The translations under genes and the position numbers were made by a program. Source: Paraburkholderia nodosa (lineage in GTDB: Bacteria; Pseudomonadota; Gammaproteobacteria; Burkholderiales; Burkholderiaceae). From it: 64,000 bases of DNA. Shown here in pieces: positions 41,893 through 50,700 of this stretch. Position 1 is the first letter of the stretch. The number at the start of each line of letters is the position of its first letter. Location: NCBI RefSeq assembly GCF_001718195.1, contig NZ_MCNV01000004.1:186001-250000 (forward strand). Direction: 5' to 3'. Below the pieces are notes generated by a model that saw nothing but the letters and a program-made list of their open reading frames with translations, ran no database searches and was not told where the DNA came from.

Positions 41893-41965
41893 CACCACGG
41901 CCCTCGTGGTGACGGATTGAACGCCCACGGCGTTCAATCCCGATGCATCTGCCTTCCTCAGGCAG
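41893..41965. repeat. Cluster of three hairpins between convergent genes
   Basis: CACCACG/CGTGGTG (41893-41911), then a perfect 11-bp GATTGAACGCC/GGCGTTCAATC with a 3-base loop (41915-41939), then CTGCCT/AGGCAG with a 5-base loop (41949-41965). There is no T-run. It lies between the NUDIX gene and the convergent basic protein gene. It could end both transcripts or be a remnant of a mobile element end; no transposase is present. Confidence 0.45.
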
Positions 41966-42002
41966 CTATCCCAAGCCCCACATCTTCAACGCTTCGCGCC
42001 CA

Positions 42003-42491
42003 TCACGCGTTTTCGTCGCCTTTGGCCGGACGCCCCGTCTTGACGGTTTCAAGTGCTTCGATCGCAGCCAGCAGTCGCTTCTGCGGCGCCGCTTCGAGCA
42101 ATTGAAGGCCGGCGCGCAATAGTTCGCTCTTTCTCACCGCAACGCCGGCCTCCAGGCACTTGCGTTTGAGGAGCGCGATGCGCTGGTAGTCCGTCTTGGG
42201 CATCGTGAAGCTGTCGCGCACGACCTTATCTTTCTTCACGCGCTTGGCCTTGACCTTCTCCGCGGGTGCGGCTGCAGGTGCAGGCGCCGGTGCCTGTGCG
42301 GCGCCGTTAGCGGGCTTCGCAGGCGCTTTGGGCACGGCCTTCTTGCGCCTGGACTTAACCGCCGCTTCCGCTGGCGCTGCCGCAGCGGGCTTTGCCGTTT
42401 CGCTTTGGGCATCCGCGGCTGCCTCGGTTGCCGCGGACTTCGGGAAGTGGAACGCCTTTCTGGTGGGTTTGCGTGTGGTCGCTACAGTCAT
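42003..42491 (-). CDS. Basic Ala/Pro/Lys-rich protein with C-terminal helical domain
   Basis: A 162-residue protein. Residues 20-90 are a low-complexity Ala/Pro/Lys linker of the type seen in histone H1-like or nucleoid proteins. The C-terminal 70 residues start KVVRDSFTMPKTDYQRIALL and continue KCLEAGVAVRKSELLRAGLQ, similar to a ribbon-helix-helix or DNA-binding motif. CCGGAG precedes the ATG. It may bind DNA or RNA. It is divergent from pstS, separated by the Pho box region. I do not recognise a named family. Confidence 0.65.
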   Translation of the reverse strand: MTVATTRKPTRKAFHFPKSAATEAAADAQSETAKPAAAAPAEAAVKSRRKKAVPKAPAKPANGAAQAPAPAPAAAPAEKVKAKRVKKDKVVRDSFTMPKTDYQRIALLKRKCLEAGVAVRKSELLRAGLQLLEAAPQKRLLAAIEALETVKTGRPAKGDENA

Positions 42492-42653
42492 GTCGATCTC
42501 CGGTCTGAAAACGGTATAAACAGTATATCCGGTTTATTGCGACATTCCACTCTGCCGCGAGCCACCTTCGAACCTGCTCAGTGAGTCCTTGCTAACACGT
42601 CTTCTGAATGGTGACGCCGGCATCCATAAGCTCTCTTTTGCGATCGATTCCAG

Positions 42654-42671
42654 TGTCACCCAATCGTCACA
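42654..42671 (+). promoter_or_regulatory. Pho box upstream of pstS
   Basis: TGTCACC (42654-42660) and CGTCACA (42665-42671) form two 7-bp direct repeats with 4 bases between, the PhoB half-site pattern. It lies about 50 bases before the pstS start. PhoB activation under phosphate limitation is expected. Confidence 0.7.
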
Positions 42672-42720
42672 TTGCGAACGTAACGTCCAGCGCATCAAGA
42701 ACGATTTGAAGGAGTACGGG

Positions 42721-43746
42721 ATGAGAGTCAGTCTCTTTGCGATTGTCATTCTCGCGCTGGGCTCGGGCATCGCCCAGGCTGCGGATATCACGGGCGCCGG
42801 CAGCACCTTCGCTGCGCCGATCTACACGAAATGGGCGGACGCGTATCAGAAGTCGGGCGGCGGCAAGGTGAATTACCAGGGCATTGGCTCGTCGGGCGGA
42901 ATCAAGCAGATTCAGGCCAAGACCGTCGATTTCGCGGGTTCGGACGCTCCGCTAAAGGATGACCAGCTGGCCAAGGACGGCCTGTTCCAGTTCCCGACCG
43001 TGGTCGGCGGCGTCGTGCCGGCGATCAACGTGCCGGGCGTGAAGCCGGGCGAGATCACCCTGTCGGGCCCGGTGCTCGCCGACATCTACCTCGGCAAGAT
43101 CAAGAAGTGGAACGACCCGGCCATCGTTGCCCTGAACCCGAAGGTCAAGCTGCCTGATCTCGACATCGCCGTGGTGCGCCGCGCCGACGGTTCGGGCACC
43201 AGCTTCATCTGGACGAACTACCTCTCGAAGGTCAGCCCCGACTGGAAGAGCAAGGTCGGCGAAGGCACGACCGTGAACTGGCCGACGGGTACGGGCGGCA
43301 AGGGCAACGACGGCGTGGCCGCTTTCGTGCAGCGTCTGCCGGGCGCGATCGGCTACGTCGAATGGGCGTACGCCAAGCAGAACCACATGGTCTACGCCGC
43401 GATGAAGAACGAAGCGGGCACGGTCGTTCAGCCGAGTACCGAAACGTTCAAGGCAGCGGCCGCTGGCGCGGACTGGAAGAAGTCGTTCTACCAGATCCTC
43501 ACGAACGAGCCGGGCAAGGACGCGTGGCCGGTGGTCGGCGCGACCTTCGTGCTGCTGCATACGGCACAGGACAAGCCTGAGCAGGGCAAGGAAACGCTCA
43601 AGTTCTTCGACTGGGCTTTCAAGAACGGCTCGTCCGCCGCCGATAGCCTCGACTACATCTCGCTGCCCGAGTCGGTCGTCAGCGAAATCAAGTCGCAGTG
43701 GAAGGAGAAGGTCAAGGACGCGAGCGGCAAGCCGATCGTACCTTGA
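42721..43746 (+). CDS. pstS: Phosphate-binding periplasmic protein PstS
   Basis: A 341-residue protein of normal length. The signal peptide ends AQAAD. The mature part starts [20 protein letters not shown] and contains the phosphate-binding [17 protein letters not shown] and the [16 protein letters not shown] with Arg of [17 protein letters not shown] precedes the ATG at 42721. It captures phosphate for PstCAB, but pstC, pstA, pstB and phoU do not follow: the next gene is on the opposite strand. The copy is therefore isolated or the rest of the system lies elsewhere. Confidence 0.95.
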   Translation: MRVSLFAIVILALGSGIAQAADITGAGSTFAAPIYTKWADAYQKSGGGKVNYQGIGSSGGIKQIQAKTVDFAGSDAPLKDDQLAKDGLFQFPTVVGGVVPAINVPGVKPGEITLSGPVLADIYLGKIKKWNDPAIVALNPKVKLPDLDIAVVRRADGSGTSFIWTNYLSKVSPDWKSKVGEGTTVNWPTGTGGKGNDGVAAFVQRLPGAIGYVEWAYAKQNHMVYAAMKNEAGTVVQPSTETFKAAAAGADWKKSFYQILTNEPGKDAWPVVGATFVLLHTAQDKPEQGKETLKFFDWAFKNGSSAADSLDYISLPESVVSEIKSQWKEKVKDASGKPIVP

Positions 43747-43763
43747 TCGGAAACGCAATCCAG

Positions 43764-43786
43764 GCGCGCGCATGCATTGCGCGCGC
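43764..43786 (+). terminator. Hairpin downstream of pstS
   Basis: A perfect 9-bp stem GCGCGCGCA/TGCGCGCGC with a 5-base loop starts 18 bases after the pstS stop. The following TTGCCTCTCC is only partly T-rich, so termination may be moderate. It is consistent with a monocistronic pstS. Confidence 0.5.
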
Positions 43787-43956
43787 TTGCCTCTCCTGCC
43801 ACTCAGAGCGTTCGGGGCTTCACGAGCCTAGTGTGCGTCGCTGCGCAAACTCCGAAGATTTTCGCGCACGCGCCGCGCGACCAGCACGCTCACGTAATCC
43901 ATGATGCGCGCGCCGTCGCTGAATGCCGCCCAGGTTTCGGGTACAGGGTGTCGAAT

Positions 43957-44676
43957 TCATTCGCCGGCAGGCGCGATCTCCAGGCGATAACCCACACCGT
44001 AAATCGAGCGGATCATGTCCTGCTCGGGCCGGATCGACTGGATTTTGCGCCGCAGGTTCTTGACGTGCGAATCGATCGTGCGGTCGGCCACGACGCGGTG
44101 ATCGTCGTATAGCGCACGCAGAAGAAAGTCGCGCGCGTAAATGCGGCCCGGGCCCGAATGCAGCAACGCGAGCAAACGAAATTCGATAGGTGTGAGGTGC
44201 AGATCCCGACCATCCAGGCGCGCGGCGTGTTGCGCGACATCGATCGAAAACGGCGAGGCCACGGTGCCTTCCGCTTCCTGGTGCGCCCGCGCAAGCAGTT
44301 CGGCCCGGCGCAGGATCGCCTTGACGCGCGCGACGACTTCACGCGGACTGAACGGCTTGCACACGTAGTCGTCGGCACCCAGTTCGAGCCCGAGCAAACG
44401 GTCGATTTCGTCCACGCGCGCCGTGATGATCATCACGGGAATGGCGGAGAACGTGCGCAGTTCGCGGCACACGTCGAGACCGCTGCGCCCGGGCAGCATC
44501 AGGTCGAGCAGCACCATCGACGGTTGGTGTTCGCGCACGTACGGCACGACCTCGCGGCCGTCCGCCAGGATCGTCGTGGCGAAATCCTCTTTCGCGAGAT
44601 AGTCGGCGAGCAGGGCCGCGAGCTTCGGCTCGTCTTCGACGACGAGGATGGACGGCCGCATGGTCGGATCAATCAT
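43957..44676 (-). CDS. baeR: BaeR-like OmpR-family response regulator
   Basis: A 239-residue regulator with close similarity to E. coli BaeR. Receiver: LVVEDEPKLAALLADYLAKE, phospho-acceptor Asp58 in VLLDLMLPGRSG, ITARVDEIDRLLGLELGAD, Lys107 in YVCKPFSPREVV. Winged helix: LHLTPIEFRLLALL and VVADRTIDSHVKNLRRK, IRSIYGVGYRLE. The start at 44676 overlaps the kinase stop by 8 bases; 44661 is an alternative. It would be phosphorylated by the kinase upstream and act on envelope-stress or efflux genes, as BaeR does. Confidence 0.9.
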   Translation of the reverse strand: MIDPTMRPSILVVEDEPKLAALLADYLAKEDFATTILADGREVVPYVREHQPSMVLLDLMLPGRSGLDVCRELRTFSAIPVMIITARVDEIDRLLGLELGADDYVCKPFSPREVVARVKAILRRAELLARAHQEAEGTVASPFSIDVAQHAARLDGRDLHLTPIEFRLLALLHSGPGRIYARDFLLRALYDDHRVVADRTIDSHVKNLRRKIQSIRPEQDMIRSIYGVGYRLEIAPAGE

Positions 44677-46123
44677 GATGCGTGTGCAGGCGAGGAAGTT
44701 GGACCAGGATCCGCAGCCCGCCGAGCGGCGAGCGCGATGCCTCGATCGTGCCGCCGTGTTGCTCCACGATGCGCTTGCACAATGCGAGCCCGAGACCCGC
44801 GCCGCCGCTTTGACGGCTGCGCGATGGATCGACGCGGAAAAACCGGTCGAACAGATGCGGCAGTAGCGGAGCAGGAACTGGCGGAAACGAATCTTGAACG
44901 TCGACATGGATGTCGTTGTCGTTCGACGTGACCGAGAGCCTCACGCAGCCGCCGGCGTTGGTGTAGCGCAGGGCATTTTCCAGCAGGTTTTTCCACAGCT
45001 GCGTGAGGCGATAGGGATCGCCCGAGAGCGTGGCGTGAGCGTCGTCGGGATCGAAATCCAGCGTGATGTCCTTGGCGGCGAGGCGCTCGCGAAATACGTC
45101 GCATGCGGCCTCCACGATGGGTACGAGGTCGAGCGGCACTTTTTCGAACGAAAGCTGGCCGATGTCGGCCAGCGAAAGTTCATAGAGATCGTCGATCAAC
45201 TGGCTGAGCATCGCTACTTCGGACTGCAGAGAAGTGATGGTCGCCACGTCGGGCCGGCGCACGCCGTCCTCGATCGCCTCGAGTTCGCCGCGCAGCACCG
45301 AGAGGGGCGTACGCAACTCATGCGAAATGTCGGCGATAAAGTCGCGCCGGTCGCTTTCGGCTTTTTCGAGCGACGCCGCAAGCCGGTTGAAATCGCTCGC
45401 GAGCATCTGCAACTCATCGCTGCCTTTGGCCGGCACGCGCGTGGCGTAGTCGCCGCCCGCGAGGCGATGCGTGGCCGTGACGATCCGCTTGATCGGTGTG
45501 AGCAGCGTGCGCGCGAGGATGATCGACATGGCGGCGGAGAGCAACGCCGTAAAGCCCACGATGATCCACGTCGCCTGCAGCTGGCGGTCCTTGAAGCGCT
45601 GCTCCGCCTGATTGATGAGCGAGGTGGGTCCCCCCACCGCGATCCAGCCGACCGTTTGACCCTCGACGCGCAGCGGATGGCGCACGGCGTCGGGCGGCGG
45701 GGGCGGGCCCGCGCTCGTGACGAGTTTCATGTTCGCGTCGTAAAGCGTGTAAGGCGGGCGAAACGGCCGCGAGTGCCCGGTAGCGCCGGGGCCGAAGGGG
45801 CCACCGTTGCCGTCGCTGCCGTGGAAGCCGCCCGGCGCATCGGGCGGGCGGCCGTCGTCCGGCGGCGCGCCTGGCGGCGTCCCGCCGTCGAATGGAGGCC
45901 GGTCTTGCGCGGTCTCGCGAGCGAAATCCCAATTGCCATGCTGGGCGTATGAGGCTTCGAGTTCCTGCTGGAGCGCCGCCAGTTCGCTTGCACTTTGTTC
46001 CTGCAGAAAATCCACGAAACCGAATTCGAAACTCGTCCGGATCGCGACGCCCATGGCCACGGCGGCGAGCACGCAGGCCGAAAGAATCGCGAGGAAGAGC
46101 TTGGAGGTGACGCTGACTTTCAT
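44669..46123 (-). CDS. baeS: BaeS-like sensor histidine kinase
   Basis: A 484-residue membrane kinase. Transmembrane helices are at about 9-29 and 184-205. The periplasmic part has an unusual Pro/Gly-rich stretch (about 76-145: GGTPPGAPPDDGRPPDAPGG and similar) in place of a compact sensor. Then come a HAMP domain, His268 in DFIADISHELRTPLSVL, and the ATPase domain with WKNLLENALRYT and GGAGLGLALCKRIV. The gene precedes baeR in the same transcript. The Pro/Gly-rich insert may change ligand sensing. Confidence 0.9.
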   Translation of the reverse strand: MKVSVTSKLFLAILSACVLAAVAMGVAIRTSFEFGFVDFLQEQSASELAALQQELEASYAQHGNWDFARETAQDRPPFDGGTPPGAPPDDGRPPDAPGGFHGSDGNGGPFGPGATGHSRPFRPPYTLYDANMKLVTSAGPPPPPDAVRHPLRVEGQTVGWIAVGGPTSLINQAEQRFKDRQLQATWIIVGFTALLSAAMSIILARTLLTPIKRIVTATHRLAGGDYATRVPAKGSDELQMLASDFNRLAASLEKAESDRRDFIADISHELRTPLSVLRGELEAIEDGVRRPDVATITSLQSEVAMLSQLIDDLYELSLADIGQLSFEKVPLDLVPIVEAACDVFRERLAAKDITLDFDPDDAHATLSGDPYRLTQLWKNLLENALRYTNAGGCVRLSVTSNDNDIHVDVQDSFPPVPAPLLPHLFDRFFRVDPSRSRQSGGAGLGLALCKRIVEQHGGTIEASRSPLGGLRILVQLPRLHTHHD

Positions 46124-46354
46124 GACGGGTTCAGCAGGGAGCGATAAAGGCGAGTGCGAATTTATTCGGCACTATTTTCGCCCGAAGCGTACCGTAAGGT
46201 GTACGTGGCCCGTCCGAATCCACACTTTCTCCAGATTTCCCTTCTTTTTCCTGCACCGTTGTTCCGTATGATCCGCTGCAGATCGAAGCGCATCCCTGCG
46301 TTCGTGCGCGGGATCGGAATGGAAGACGCGCATCTCAGAGGAAGGGACAGGTCG

Positions 46355-47104
46355 ATGGACATTCACGTGCTGCTTGTCGAGCCCGATCAGGCGTATCGGG
46401 ACGACCTGCGTACTTATTTGCAGCGGCAGCAGATCGCGGTGTCGGTGCTGTATGGTGTCGAGCGGCTGGAGCAGCGTCTCGCGCGAGAAACGCCCTCGCT
46501 CATCATTCTGCGGCACGATGCGCTCAAGATCGACGGCATTGCAGCGCTGCGCACGCTGCGTGAACGCGGATGGCTGACGCCCGCCATCATCGTGAGCCAG
46601 TCCGCCGACGTGGCCGACAAGGTGCTCGCCTTCGAATTCGGCGCCCACGACTACATGGTCGATCCGTTCGACCCGCGCGAACTGCTCGCACGTCTGCACC
46701 ATGCATTGCGTTGCAAGATCGATTACCCCGCGTCGCCGCGCAGGGAGACGAAGTACGTCTTCGACGGATTCGAACTCGACGCCATCGATAATCAACTGTT
46801 CAGGGACGGCCTCAAGATTCCTGCCCCGCCGCTGGTGCTCGCCGTGCTCGCGGTGTTCGCTGCGAACCGCCTGCGGCCGCTTTCGCGCGAGCGCATCGTG
46901 AGCATGATCGATCGCAATTCGTCGCTCCACGCGCGCAGCGTCGACGTTGTCGTCTTTCGTCTGCGCAAGCTGCTTGGCCTGTCGCCTTGCGGCCGCCAAT
47001 ATATTCAAACGCGTTACAGGGATGGTTATGTTTTTTGCCCTGACGACGCGCTTGCCGATCTGGACCTCGCTGCCAGCGTAAGCGCGGCAGTCAATCCGCG
47101 CTGA
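46355..47104 (+). CDS. Atypical OmpR-type regulator lacking the phospho-acceptor aspartate
   Basis: A 249-residue protein with a receiver-like N-domain and an OmpR winged helix (about 145-240: VFDGFELDAIDNQLFRDG, RERIVSMIDRNSSLHARSVD, YIQTRYRDGYVF). In the receiver, the position that aligns with the conserved Asp is Arg53 (LIILRHDALKIDG), and the conserved Lys is Asp103 (YMVDPFDPREL); the acidic pocket is reduced to VEPD. It therefore cannot be phosphorylated in the normal way. GAGGAAGGGACAG precedes the ATG. It may be constitutively active or respond to a ligand. It is divergent from baeS. Confidence 0.85.
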   Translation: MDIHVLLVEPDQAYRDDLRTYLQRQQIAVSVLYGVERLEQRLARETPSLIILRHDALKIDGIAALRTLRERGWLTPAIIVSQSADVADKVLAFEFGAHDYMVDPFDPRELLARLHHALRCKIDYPASPRRETKYVFDGFELDAIDNQLFRDGLKIPAPPLVLAVLAVFAANRLRPLSRERIVSMIDRNSSLHARSVDVVVFRLRKLLGLSPCGRQYIQTRYRDGYVFCPDDALADLDLAASVSAAVNPR

Positions 47105-47993
47105 CATTGACCGCGACATCCACCTGATGCGCGCCCCCGCCGAGAATGACGCCGCGCAAGAGCGACACGTCGGTGTAATCGCGGCCGATGGCGAGCGTGA
47201 CGTGGCCCTGGTCGGCGAGCACGTCATTGGTCGGATCGAGGTCGATCCAGCCGGCAGAGGGCGCAGACGGCACCGAAGGCACGTAGAGCGACACCCACGC
47301 ATGCGAGGCGTCCGCGCCGATCATCGGTTGGGCGCCTTCAGGCGGGTCATTGCGCAGATAGCCGCTCACGTAGCGCACGGCTAGCCCGATCGAGCGCAAG
47401 CAGCCGATCATCACCTGGGCGAAATCCTGACACACGCCATGGCGCAGTTCGAAGGCGCGCGCGGCGGGCGTGTCGAACGACGTTGCCGAGGGGCGGTACG
47501 CGAAATCGGCGTGGATGCGATGCATCAGGTCGATCGCGCCGGTCAGAACCGGGGCGTCGGGCCCAAAACTCTCCAGCGCGTAGGCGCGAAATTCCGGCAG
47601 CAACGCGATATTCGGCGAGGCGAAACAAAATTCGGACTCCGCATGGAAGGCGTCCCCCGCCGTGTAACGCAGCATGTGCGCGACGTCTTCCCAGGCCGGC
47701 GTGCCGTCTGCGTCGAGCGTCGCGTAGCGCGGCGAGAGCAGCACGCTCGTTTCGCTCGTCATCTGCAGATAGTCGTGCGGCGCGTCGAACGAGAAGTAGA
47801 GCACCTCGTTGCCGAAGGCGTCGCGGCGGCTCGTCTGATACGACGGTGCGGGTTCGATACGCTCGCGGTGCGCGAGCACGCGCTGCCAGGGAAGGTCGAG
47901 CGGGCGGATGGTCGCGAGATGCTGGGCGGTCTCGACGAGCGTCGAATAGCGGTAGGTCGTGCGGTGCGTGACCGCGAGGCGGGTGCCGCTCAT
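47091..47993 (-). CDS. Transglutaminase-like protein of the ATP-grasp/alpha-E system
   Basis: A 300-residue cytosolic protein with an N-terminal beta domain and a transglutaminase core. The catalytic Cys188 is in RHGVCQDFAQVM, His231 in DASHAWVSLY and Asp253 in WIDLDPTND. Such proteins (COG1305) accompany the circularly permuted ATP-grasp and alpha-E proteins. Its ATG overlaps the stop of the upstream fusion gene (ATGA), so it is translated with it. It is predicted to cleave or form amide or isopeptide bonds on a peptide made by the system. Its end overlaps the convergent regulator by 14 bases. Confidence 0.9.
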   Translation of the reverse strand: MSGTRLAVTHRTTYRYSTLVETAQHLATIRPLDLPWQRVLAHRERIEPAPSYQTSRRDAFGNEVLYFSFDAPHDYLQMTSETSVLLSPRYATLDADGTPAWEDVAHMLRYTAGDAFHAESEFCFASPNIALLPEFRAYALESFGPDAPVLTGAIDLMHRIHADFAYRPSATSFDTPAARAFELRHGVCQDFAQVMIGCLRSIGLAVRYVSGYLRNDPPEGAQPMIGADASHAWVSLYVPSVPSAPSAGWIDLDPTNDVLADQGHVTLAIGRDYTDVSLLRGVILGGGAHQVDVAVNVSAD

Positions 47994-50662
47994 GACCAGA
48001 CCTGCGCGGCGAGCGGCACGGCGTGGCTGAACCAGCGCGCGCTGATCTCGTTCGACATCGCGGCCATACGCTCGGCGAGACTGTCGCACAGTGCGGTGAG
48101 CGCGGGGTAACGGCCGTCCTCGCCGGGTTCGCAGAGCGCCTCCAGCGTCGGCAGTGCCTCGATGGGCGCGAGCTGCGAGGCGAACGGCTCGCGCTTCGGG
48201 CCGCGCGCCGCCTGGGCGATTTCGTCGAGTCGCGCGCGCAGCCGCGCGTAGACGCCATAGAGGCCGCGCGGATTGGTCGGGTCGGTCACGATCACGTCGA
48301 GCAGGGCCGGCACTTCGAGTCGCCCCGGATACAGCGAGCGATACGTGAGCGTGCTGTCGAACAGTTGCAGCAGCACGTCGAAGCCCGCGGGCGTGGCGAG
48401 CGTGCGTTCGTGCGCGGCGATGCGAAGCATGGTGGCCAACGCGGCCACGCGCTCGATATGGCGCCCCGCGAACAGCAGGCGCCAGGCTTCGTCGCGGGTC
48501 ATGCGGTCGCCCTGGCAGCCGCTGATGGCGCTCAACTGTGTTGCGAGCGCATCGAGCGCGCCCATCAGCGCCATGCGGTCGTACGGCGTGGGACGTCGGA
48601 ATTCGATCGCCGCACCCTGACGCGCGGCCGCAGGCACGAGTGAAAGCGCCTGAAGCGCATCGCGGAAGTCGTTGCGCGAGGCAAGCACGGTACGCCAGTG
48701 ATCGTTCGACAGCCGGCCGCGAATCTCACCGCACGCATACGCCTGGCTCGCGAGCGTGCGGCCGATGCCCGTTGCGCCGGCATTTTCGTGCAGATTGGCC
48801 ACGAGTGAGCGCTCGAAGTCGTCGAGGCTGCGCCGGGCTTCGCTGACTGTGGCGGGCACGAGTCCGTTGGCGGCGGCCAGTTCGACGAAGGTGCCGAACA
48901 ACTCTTCGGCGTCGCTGCCTTCGAGCGAGCCGAGAATCAGCCGGCACAGGCGCACGCCGTTTTCGGCGCGCTCGCCGTAACGCCCCGCCCAGAACAGGTT
49001 CTCCGCCGAGCGGCTCGGCACGCGGCGGCGCTCGCGGCGCAACTCGCCGGGCTTGATGGGGCTCGGCAGGAGCGTGAAGGTCGAACCGGGCTGGCTCGAC
49101 AGCACCCAGGTATCCACGCTGCTGCCGCCCATCTGCATCGATACGGATTCCTGATGTTCGGCCGCGAGGCGCGTGAAGCCGCCAGGCAGCACGCGCCAGC
49201 CGCATTCCTGATCGGCAATCGCGTAGACGCGCAGCCCGGCGGGCCGCGCGCCGAGCATGCCCGCGCCGGTCTCGTAGCGCGGCGTATAGCTGTAGCGCAG
49301 CGGCTGCTGGACCGTGAAGGCGTCGGGCAACTGCTCGATGCGCTCGCGCCAGTCGGCGAGCGTTTGCACGCCGGCGGCCAGTCCGGGCGGCGCGGACGAC
49401 CCCTTCGCCGCGCCGGGCCACGTCGGCACGAGCAGCGCCTCGGGCACCTGCGCGAGCGCGTCGCGCCAGGCCGCGTCTTCGCCGCACCACCAGGTCGCGA
49501 TGCCGGGCAGCGCAAGCTCCTCGCCAAGCTGCGCCCGGGCGATGCCGGGCATGAAGCCGTGCAGCGCGGGCGATTCGACGAAGCCCGCGCCGGGCACGTT
49601 CGAGACCATCACGTTGCCCGCGCGCATGACCTGCAGCAGTCCCGGTACGCCGATGGTCGAGTCGGCGCGAAGCTCGACCGGGTCGCAAAACGTATCGTCG
49701 AGGCGGCGCAGCACGGCGTGCACACGCTCCAGCCCGTCCAGCGTCTTCAGGTACAGCATGTCGTCGCGCACCGTGAGGTCCTTGCCCTCGACGAGCGTGA
49801 GGCCGAGGTAGCGCGCGAGGAACACGTGCTCGAAGTAAGTCTCGCTGAACGGCCCCGGCGTGAGCAGCACGATATGCGCGGACGCGCCGCTCACGCTGCG
49901 CTCGTCGGCGCTCATGATCGCGCGTGCGGCCGCCGCGAGCGTGGCGATGAGCTGCGAATAGGACGGTGCGAGACGATGCACCCGCATGGTGCGAAACGGC
50001 TCGGCGAAGAGGCTCGAGACGATGAGCCGGTTTTCCAGCAGATAGCCGAGCCCCGAGGGCGCTTCCGTGCGGTGCGAGACGACGGTCCACTGACCTTCGG
50101 GCGAGCGCGCGAGGTCGAGCGCGACGATCTGCAAGTACTGGCGGTCGGCCGGCACGAAGCCTTTCACCGCACGCAGATAGCCCGGGTGGCCGAACACCAG
50201 CGCGGGCGGCAGCAGGCCGCGCGCGAGCAGCGTTTGCGGCCCGTAGATATCGGCGACGATCTCGTTGAGCAGGCGGGCGCGCTGCGCGGCGCCGCGCTCG
50301 ATCTGCGCCCATTCGGCTTCGTCGATGATGAACGGCAGCACGTCGAGCGCCCACGGGCGCGGGCCGCCCGCGTCCGCATAGACGTTATAGGTGATGTCGT
50401 TCTCTCGCACCTGGCGCGCGACCGACGCCGCGGCGCCGTCGAAACCCGCCACGCCCGGCTTGCCGAGCTGCCCGAAGAACTGCCGCCACGGCTCGCGCAG
50501 CTCGCCTTGCGCCGTCTGCAGTTCGTCCCAGTGCCCGGCGCGCACCGGCAGCGTGCGCAGCGGCGCGCCCGCCGGTTCGTCGCTGGCGGAGGAATCGAAC
50601 GGCAGGGTGGATTGGGTCGGCAAGATCGTGGGTCGGGGCAGCGCGCCTCGCTCGCGAGGCAC
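47990..50662 (-). CDS. Fused circularly permuted ATP-grasp and alpha-E protein
   Basis: An 890-residue fusion. Residues 40 to about 530 are a circularly permuted ATP-grasp domain and 545-890 are an alpha-E helical domain (SRSAENLFWAGRYGERAENG). In the stand-alone copy at 55435 the ATP-site has EDN (177-179) and KETHGAGGYG; here the same places read SHR (196-198) and PTWPGAAKGS, so key nucleotide ligands are gone, while PSGLGYLLENR and VLPGGFTRLA are kept. It is probably a catalytically weak or inactive partner. The GTG start at 50662 is my choice (GAAGG before it); TTG at 50623 is an alternative. Confidence 0.85.
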   Translation of the reverse strand: MPRERGALPRPTILPTQSTLPFDSSASDEPAGAPLRTLPVRAGHWDELQTAQGELREPWRQFFGQLGKPGVAGFDGAAASVARQVRENDITYNVYADAGGPRPWALDVLPFIIDEAEWAQIERGAAQRARLLNEIVADIYGPQTLLARGLLPPALVFGHPGYLRAVKGFVPADRQYLQIVALDLARSPEGQWTVVSHRTEAPSGLGYLLENRLIVSSLFAEPFRTMRVHRLAPSYSQLIATLAAAARAIMSADERSVSGASAHIVLLTPGPFSETYFEHVFLARYLGLTLVEGKDLTVRDDMLYLKTLDGLERVHAVLRRLDDTFCDPVELRADSTIGVPGLLQVMRAGNVMVSNVPGAGFVESPALHGFMPGIARAQLGEELALPGIATWWCGEDAAWRDALAQVPEALLVPTWPGAAKGSSAPPGLAAGVQTLADWRERIEQLPDAFTVQQPLRYSYTPRYETGAGMLGARPAGLRVYAIADQECGWRVLPGGFTRLAAEHQESVSMQMGGSSVDTWVLSSQPGSTFTLLPSPIKPGELRRERRRVPSRSAENLFWAGRYGERAENGVRLCRLILGSLEGSDAEELFGTFVELAAANGLVPATVSEARRSLDDFERSLVANLHENAGATGIGRTLASQAYACGEIRGRLSNDHWRTVLASRNDFRDALQALSLVPAAARQGAAIEFRRPTPYDRMALMGALDALATQLSAISGCQGDRMTRDEAWRLLFAGRHIERVAALATMLRIAAHERTLATPAGFDVLLQLFDSTLTYRSLYPGRLEVPALLDVIVTDPTNPRGLYGVYARLRARLDEIAQAARGPKREPFASQLAPIEALPTLEALCEPGEDGRYPALTALCDSLAERMAAMSNEISARWFSHAVPLAAQVWS

Positions 50663-50700
50663 GCCTTCGGTTAGGGCGCTTGACGGGTTATCGGCCGCAA

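Noticed and set aside
41893..41965. IS200/IS605-type end or guide RNA
   Set aside because: No transposase or TnpB-like gene nearby; the resemblance rests only on stacked hairpins.
43747..43956. pstC or other transporter genes after pstS
   Set aside because: Only 210 bases to the convergent baeR stop and no open frame with motifs.
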